DNA of 64,000 bases from Cruorifilaria tuberocauda (Eukaryota > Nematoda > Chromadorea > Rhabditida > Onchocercidae). This document shows positions 56,364 through 64,000 of the stretch, piece by piece (the first letter of the stretch is position 1; the number at the start of each line of letters is the position of its first letter). Below the pieces are notes generated by a model. That model was not told the DNA's origin, searched no databases, and saw only the letters and a program-made list of their open reading frames with translations. The DNA is taken from positions 91,623 to 155,622 of the forward strand of contig JABVXU010000098.1 of assembly GCA_013365365.1 (NCBI GenBank), given 5' to 3'. The position numbers and the translations under genes were made by a program.

Positions 56364-59300
56364 CTCAAATATCACTATTAACGGAAAAACTTCATGGCAC
56401 AAGAAAACTATTAAATTGTCTAGTACAGCAAAATTCTACACATAAATCACAAATAGAAAGATCGATGTCAATGCTGATAAAAATAACTTTAGACCTGAAA
56501 AATTTGCAATACTGATATTAGAAGAGTGAAAGATGAGGCTAAAATGCAAGCAACTGCAGCATTACTATATTACGTACCAAACAGTATTAGAAGGTATAAA
56601 AAGATGACAGGTAAAGAAGAAAAGCAAATAAGCAAGCAACTGACCTGTTGCATGAAAGCCATACTTCAGAAAAGAGAATTACTTTACACCTGTACAACAA
56701 TGCCACCTACAGTTCTGTAATAATGGTACTCCAAATCAGAACAGTACCAATGAAACATTTGCAGCTACTTGTTCTGCAGAAGAAGTTCAACAAAAACTTC
56801 ATGATGATTTCAACTTTCAAAGATTCAAGTGGCTTCTTCGTGTGGTCAGTCAAATGATCAAGAAAGAAATCAAACAAATAGCAAACTGCTCGCCAACTTT
56901 ACATTTACTCCCATTCTACCTCTTCTATCAATGGGCCGAAGAAACCTAGTGGAAGGAAACATGACTCGGGCATTTGAATACAAAAGAGACTGTGAGTGAT
57001 ATGGGTGGATTAAGGATAAGTAGGATTTCTCAATGATGAATTTTCTTCCAAACAATATTTTAACCAAACTCCGTCCCAACTTTCTTCCCCTTCCTGTAGT
57101 TCTTTCCGGAATTTATGTATTCAGGAAAATAGAATAGAGGAAATATCGGAATAAATTAGAGAATAAATTTAAATGAAATATGTAGGACACGAAAGGATCT
57201 TTAAGGAAGAATGAAAAATGTAATGCTAACTGACATAACAATAAGTTGCCAAAAGGAACAACAAAACCATTCATTGAAGTGAAAATAATCCCGAAATACT
57301 TTTTACAAATTAAATAAGATTTTGAAAAAAAAACGATTTTTCCCAATGGGTTGAGAAAAAATATTGAAGAAAGCGCTTTGAATGATATTTACTAAGCCAT
57401 TCATTGATAAACAAGTCTTAGAATAAGACTGAAAATATCAAAAAAGATTTTACTTATGATTGCTTAAAGTTATCGGTATGATTTGTTCAAAAAAGGAAAT
57501 CGCATAAACAAAATAGAAAAAAATCTTCTAACAAAAAAACCTTACTTTCTCGTGGAATTCAAAGTTCTCATGTAAATTAAAATAAAAAAATGCCTTGAAG
57601 ACTTAAACATGGATTTGACGACTCAGTGATAAGTATTGGGTTATATACACTTAATTGATTACAATTAAAATCAATTTCAAAATGAATCATGAGAAGGAAG
57701 TAAAATATTTAATTATTGAGATGTAAACTTGGTAGAAGGAAATTTTTGATATTTTTAAAGTAAGTTTAACAATCGGTATGAATGTTTGGAAATTTGAAAG
57801 AATGCAAGAGATTTCAAAATAATGTGAATGAAAAGCACTGAAAGCGAAAAGAAATTCAGTGTTTGGTTAAATTACTCAGGACAGTTTTCCCGTCAGGTAT
57901 GTGTGGGTGCGGGGTCATTGAGAGATTTATTTCTTTCTTCATAGCTCAAACACTGACCCTAATTTTTACTTCCAAACGATCCGTCTCATGTTCACAACTC
58001 ACACATCGCTCTTTCGTTGAGATAATTTAGTACTTATAAACTCGCTATCACTGTATTAAATTCAAATTTAAAACTCTTCAGATTTTATTTCAATTACTGA
58101 AAAAAAATTCCTGAGGAAATTTGTTATGTTAACTTAGAACATTAAATTTAAAAGAGGAATTGTTGATATTGGAATTGGTTACATCACACCTTTTACTCAT
58201 CGAATATTAGTAATAGAAGATTAAAATTTCTAGATAAATTTTAATCAAATTTGATATCAACATGAATATTCTAAGTCATACTGAAGAAGTAAAATTTGAT
58301 AAGTTCTTATCATATTGCTTTTGATAATAAATTTTTCAGTTGAAAGGATGATGAGATGATCAGATGATCAAATGATGAAAGAAAAAAATCATTGAGTTCT
58401 GGACTGGCTCAATTCATATTTTCCTTAAAATGTACAGCAGTTTTGGGACAAAAATTCATAACTTAATTTTCATTTCGTGAAAAACTATGGGAGAAATAAA
58501 AGAAGTGCTGAAGGAAATAAGCAGAAAGAACTAATGGATAGCGGATGTTGCTTAAAACCATTATCCCAAAGATTGGTTTGCAATAAAAATTTGAAAAGTT
58601 AGCAATTCCAAATCAAACATTACAAAATTCAGTAAATCTAAAGATGAAATTTCGAAAAATTTGTTGCTGATTACTCGAGATTTTAGAATAAAGTGGTAAA
58701 GAAAGAAAGATTTGTTATGTTGAATAATTAGTTCTGAATCCATTTAATTGATAATAAAAAAATAACATAAAATGTTTGTCCATTTTGGTTATTTTTTAAT
58801 CTAAACTGGATTGTTCATTTAAAATAATTATGTGAATTGAGAAAATTGAGATAAAACAATTCAAATAGTTAATATTTATCTTTAATCTTTTAGTTGAACA
58901 TTATCGAAATCTTTTCCATCAAATTCAAATTTTACAGTGCCTCACTGCAACTTCATTAAGTGTTCGAATGAAAATTTCAATAAGAAATAACAAAGGCAAA
59001 ACATTATAGCAGTGCAATAGTTCATGCATGATAAATTTGCTTATTCCAAATGAAATTAACGTTTTTTAAAACGATCATCTTACCAAGTATTGATATTGTT
59101 TCACTAATTTATCAATTTCTGAAACTCCATCTCACTTTATCTGTTTAATTGTGGCATGAAAAAATTACATTGGAATTATTACATAAGAAATTTAATATTT
59201 AACAAGACACCAAAAGTTCACAGCGTATAGAAACATCCATAAATCCTAGTCGAACTATTTTTATCTTTTGTACTTCTGGTTCTTTTAAGAGGAATTTCAG

Positions 59301-59376
59301 GAAGAAATGATAACCGATTGTAACCTCTGAACTCTCAATGACAAGTAAAATAAGAGAAATTGATCAGAGTACAAAA
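56364..59376. other. Non-coding DNA upstream of sqv-4 and downstream of the olfactomedin gene
   Basis: Highly AT-rich. Should contain the first exon and promoter of sqv-4 and the 3' UTR of the minus-strand olfactomedin gene. A more GC-rich patch at about 57.88-58.02 kb is the likeliest promoter area. No conserved coding frame is visible. Confidence 0.5.
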
Positions 59377-62300
59377 TTATTCAAAATCAGAAAATTTAAA
59401 CTGATCGATTTGACCTTCCACGCGAACATTCACACTTAGCAATCGCTTTGAATCGAAAAAATACAAGCGTCCGTCAACTGGATTGTAATGTAACATAGTC
59501 ATGCCACCGTACGGATTATACCATTTCACGTTTACATCTATTGTTTCATTTCTAAAGTCAATTTCTTTTAAAATTTCTTTATCCATGTGTTTTTATTGAA
59601 AAAAACAAAATAGAAACAGTTTATTTTTATTCACCTGTTAAAAGAAATAATTTAAGATTTCGATATTTAGTCAATACTTATCTCCCGTTATAAATTGACC
59701 ATTGATCAGACAAACAAGAGAATCTAAACAAAATATGTAAAATTATTCCTCCCTTGCTTAATTCCATAAAATTGATAGTGCAAATTGACTTACCGAAATA
59801 AATCATAGGCAAAATTGACAACGGTATCTCGATCTGTTACACTTTTCAAACCGTACAATATTCCGCACATAATGAATGTCTCAGCGACGCTTGTAGCATT
59901 CAATTCATAAATATCCCAAGTTCGAACCACTTGCATATTCTGAAACTGCGCCTTTGATAAGAGATTAAAAATATAGGAATATATTTGCAGTACAGCAATC
60001 AATCATCTTAATATTACCGAAGAATAAGAACCATAAAAAATGACTAAAGAATTCAATGAAACACATTTACCGGCTCAATTTTACTGACTGTAATGTGATG
60101 CATGCCAGATCGTACATAAGCTGCCCAAAGTCCATTCTCATCAGCCGAATAATCAACGTAATTATGAGGACGATTATATAACCAGACGTCACGTTGCGTT
60201 TCGTTGCAATTCTTCAAACTGATAACCGTTTGATATATTTAAACAGTAATAATTAAAATTACAATTAAATAAAAACGAACTTAACAACTTGATAGCATTA
60301 AAATATCCCGAAAAAAACAAACGGTTTGATTTGGAAAAAAAGCCAAAATGAATTATCAACCAATCAGTCCGTTATGCTTGATATCACCAAGTATAACAAG
60401 TGGTGTATTATCAATTGATACTATGCATCTTTTTCTTTGTCCAGCAAGCAGATTCACAAAAGATCAAGAAGATTTTCTAATTTCTTCTTCAAAACTTTTT
60501 ATTTGAATATCGATCAATATTTAGAAAAAAATTTCAGGAAGTAATACTTTTATATTTGTTTAGATCATCATAAGACAAAAGAAATTATCACAAGTATTGA
60601 ATTAAAACGATTTGTTACATCGATATACCTCGAACGTATGATCCTGTTTTCTGGAACAATCTAAATACGAAATATCACCCAAATCCATCTGCGTTTCATC
60701 GGTTGAATCTAAGTCATACTTAACTAGCATACTTGAACTATGCCGATGATAGTAATATGAACCATTATAAATGATATTGCCTGTACCGGATGCCAAATAG
60801 TCTATGTAATATCTAAATATTGAAAATTATAATGATAAATGATAAATGAGATTTAAGTCTTTTTTTCCAACCTTTTTCCGGAAAACGAGAAATAAAATAC
60901 TGCGATAAATTTCAAGTTATGGAAGTTAATGGAAACACTACATAACCGAAATTCACTTTTCAGTCATGAATTATAAGTTTGAAATTCAATTATATAATGT
61001 CATATATAAATTTCAATTGAGAAATTACAATTACTTGATTCGTTTGATACTTCTGCAAAGGTTTCCGTCAAATTATAATTTGATAAATGATTACTAAAAA
61101 ATGAGTGAATTGATACAGGCTGAAATTGAATACTGATACTTGATTTTTTGCTTTTTGTTCATTAGTTGTCTTTCATTCTCATATTCATAGAGAACGGGTG
61201 AAGCATAATCATCTGTAACCCATCGTCGTTCTGCCATTTCTTGATTGAAAGGTAAATTATCACGCATCCATGATCCGACGCCACTGTATTGTGATTCAGC
61301 ATGAAGTACCGGAATCCCGACTGCATTCAGAAGACAAACTAAAAATTGAAAAAAGCCTACATATTCGACAATATTTTTAGAATAATGATGCAATTGTTGA
61401 TTGATTTTGTTGGGGAAAGGCATTTTTTACAAATTTCTTTAAAATCATTAATGATCTCATTCAATATCATGCAAAATAAGGTAATACTTCTGATAACGCT
61501 TCATTGATTTGTTAGTTTTGATAAGGTAGGAAACGATAAAACTTTTGTGCGACAATAATTCAGACCTCGTTTGTTATGGCCAAGGGTCGGTGGACCAACA
61601 TATGGCGTAGTAGTTGTGGAATATTTAATGAAAACTCTCTTCATCGTTACATAATCCTCTAAAACATATCCAAATCTTTTTTTCTTTCTCATGAATAGTG
61701 AATGCTTCTATTTAACAATTCTATGGTTGAGTAATTTCAAATAACTTTTATGAACAAATTAATTCACATTATTTGCCAGACAATTATCATTTCGAAAGTT
61801 AAAGAGAAAAATGCGAAGGAAGAAATGCTTGTCAAACAGATTGTAAGCATGAAGGGAAATTATTATTAACACTTAAAGTAACCTTTTCTGATATATTTTT
61901 CTAATACCTTATCTAATACTTGAAATATCAAAATTTTTGACATGAAGTAATATAATATCATGTATATTAGGTAAAAATATATTAATATTTTGCATACTTT
62001 CAATAATTATACTTTACAGCATTAACCTTGTGAAGGTAAGATTGATGAAATGGGTTTAGATGGCGCTATTGACATTTTTGGCGTAGTTTTTTCCACTGTT
62101 GTTAATTTGGGTAAAATGCGCATCTTCGATAAATCCGTTTTTCCTGCACGTGTTGAGCTAATGGTGAGTGAATGAAAATGAGTAGTAGTCGGTTTAAAAG
62201 ATGTCATTTTTGTTACCTGTTAAGATTTTATTATTTAAATTAATACTTTAGGCAGAATTTATTTACTTAATGCTCATTTCCAATTTTAAATTCTTCAATT

Positions 62301-63854
62301 AAAAATTTCTGTCCGCTTTTTCATTTTTAAAATTGCATGTTTACTTCAAATATTCTCATTATTTGTTCTTATCATTTTTCTTAGAGCAGAAAAATTCTTT
62401 CAGTAAATTGATACTCTCCTTGCGAAAAATTTCCCCTCAGAATGTACCTCTGTCTCTTTAATAACAAGCGTCGGTACCGGTACAGTTTTCTCTTCAACCT
62501 CAATAATGGGTGATTCGGGTACAGTAACTTGTTGTAAGTATAGGTTAGCAGATGAGCAGTTACATCGGCCTAAAATTTTAGCATTTAACCTTCTCTAATA
62601 CCATGCTTCCTATCAGGTAACAAAAATTTATAACTTAAATTTGAAAATATTGTGAAAAAGAACATCAACAGTTTTGATATTATTTCGAGTATACTTTTAC
62701 CTTTCAATTAGAAATAACTCGATAAGTCAGTAGTTCATCTTCCCTATTAAGTTAATAAATATAAATTCCTGAAAGTTTCAATGAAATAGTTGACAAGTTT
62801 CTTAATTTTTAAAATTAACCATTAATGCCTGGCTTTCCTTCTCCACCAATACTACCGACCAATCCGATTGGACCAACTTTGCCCTGTTGACCTTTTTCTC
62901 CTGCAAAATCATTAACTTTAGAGCTATCGAAAGTTAAATGAAAAAGTTTAGGAGGTTTCGCTGTGGAAAGTATTCTGATGTTCATGAATCTTTCTTTATG
63001 GAAAATATTCGTAATATTTTCACTCTGTGAAGTATTCTTTTAGTCAAACATTTAGAAAGAATGGTACCAGGAGGTCCAGTAACACCTTGTGGTCCTGGCA
63101 AACCGCGTGGTCCTTGAAAACCCATTAATTTCCGACCAGTTTCGCTACAATGACGATGAATACGCTTACAGGATGTTTCGAAATTAATTTTCTGCAATTC
63201 GAAAATCTAACCTTTTTCAATTCAAAATTTCATATTTTCAAAACTATGAATTTTGAATTTTCAATTTTCAAACATTGACCTTAATTTTGTAAGAGAAAAT
63301 TTAGTTTACAGGAATAATGGTATCTTGCTCAATGCGCCGCTGATCGTAACTTCCAACGGCTAACGACAACCGCGATTGATCAGCTACTGATCGTTTCATT
63401 TCCGGTAATTGTCGCCTTGTACGAGTATGCATTCCTCTACTTTTCTCACATTTCATCATCTTTGAAAATATTCAGCATTTTTCACCAATACATTGTGATA
63501 TCATAATATTATATTTGCACGCATAAATAATTATGTCAAAATTTAAATAAGCTAAATAATAAGGTAATTAAAAATTGCTATTCTAAGCGTTGTTATCTGT
63601 TTGTCGTTTAATTTATGCTATCTGTTGGGAAAGTTATTATAATAATAAATTAATATTGTAAGAGAAAAGAAGAATATCAGTAAGAGTACAATAGGAAGGT
63701 ACAAGTAAAGAAAAAGAAAAATTGAAAAAAGAGGTAAAATGATTATCACCTGTGTACGTATGATTGTATCGGCGTAGAAGAGAATAAGAAGAAATAAATT
63801 TGCAAAATGAATTGTATAAAGGCATTGAATACGTCGGTAAGAGACAGTAGTCAT
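59377..63854 (-). CDS. Type II membrane collagen-olfactomedin protein (UNC-122/COF-2-like)
   Basis: Exons in transcript order: 63854-63750, 63459-63310, 63191-63068, 62900-62820, 62569-62448, 62216-62027, 61658-61566, 61338-61134, 60812-60629, 60211-60071, 59939-59794, 59551-59377. They sum to 571 codons plus stop. A short N-terminal cytoplasmic part precedes a membrane anchor (IHFANLFLLILFYADTII). Next comes HTRTRRQL, a likely furin site, then Gly-X-Y collagen repeats over two exons (GPRGLPGPQGVTGPPG, GEKGQQGKVGPIG). A Thr/Ser/Pro/Lys-rich spacer leads into a C-terminal olfactomedin domain (GTGNIIYNGSYYYHRHSSS, WDIYELNATSVAETFIMCG, NPYGGMTMLHYNPVDGRLYF). UNC-122 and its paralogue COF-2 in C. 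elegans have this order and act outside the cell at neuromuscular or glial sites; vertebrate gliomedin is comparable. Which paralogue this is cannot be decided here. Confidence 0.9.
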
Positions 63855-64000
63855 ACAGGTATTTACGAGACTTCCCCACTTAGTTCACGTCAATTGTTTT
63901 CGACGAAATGAAATTAGAGACTAATACCAATCGTTTCATTCAATATTACAAATATATAAACAATTCGTTTTCGTTCCTTGAACAAATTTTTGTTTACATT

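Noticed and set aside
57940..58000. Minus-strand MRRIVWK followed by gtaaaa as first exon of sqv-4
   Set aside because: Its phase does not fit either acceptor of the next exon, so the join would break the frame.

Overview
The window is nuclear DNA of a nematode. The genes are split into many short exons by AT-rich introns with short 'tttcag' acceptors. Acceptor-like sites lie just upstream of several start codons, as expected for spliced-leader trans-splicing. The proteins are animal proteins with their closest recognisable relatives in nematodes. Base composition, long AT-rich non-coding stretches and intron lengths of about 100-2400 bp fit a clade III (spirurid/filarial) worm better than Caenorhabditis, but that placement is inference. 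There are no prokaryotic genes, CRISPR arrays, complete transposons or tRNAs that I can support.

Layout. Plus strand 1.1-3.3 kb: a cysteine-rich secreted protein, facing tail-to-tail a minus-strand four-CUB protein (3.6-9.0 kb) like SOL-1. About 6 kb of non-coding DNA with simple repeats follows. Plus strand 15.1-18.7 kb: a LARP4/5-type La-related RNA-binding protein. Minus strand 22.3-30.5 kb: a TCF/LEF factor (pop-1-like) with beta-catenin-binding N-terminus, HMG box and C-clamp. About 7.6 kb of non-coding DNA lies upstream of it. Plus strand 38.1-50.9 kb: four co-oriented genes, namely twisted gastrulation (BMP modulator), glucose-6-phosphate isomerase, the E2 enzyme UBE2G2/ubc-14, and an unrecognised 213-residue basic/coiled-coil protein. 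Minus strand 52.9-56.4 kb: UDP-glucose 6-dehydrogenase (sqv-4), first coding exon not found. Minus strand 59.4-63.9 kb: a type II membrane collagen-olfactomedin protein like UNC-122/COF-2.

I reconstructed exon chains by hand from splice-site dinucleotides, reading phase and family conservation. For pop-1, gpi-1, larp, sol-1-like, ubc-14, the coiled-coil gene and unc-122-like, the summed exon lengths are multiples of three. Functionally the genes are a mixed chromosomal neighbourhood: Wnt and BMP signalling, synaptic CUB and olfactomedin proteins, core sugar metabolism and ER-associated ubiquitination. They are not a single pathway. The points most worth a second look are the twisted gastrulation gene with an apparent phase gap that an 8-nt microexon would close, a GA-AG intron in gpi-1, GC-AG introns in two other genes, repeated [ML]SPT[YF] motifs in the TCF, the conserved gpi-1/ubc-14 neighbour pair, and the unassigned coiled-coil gene.
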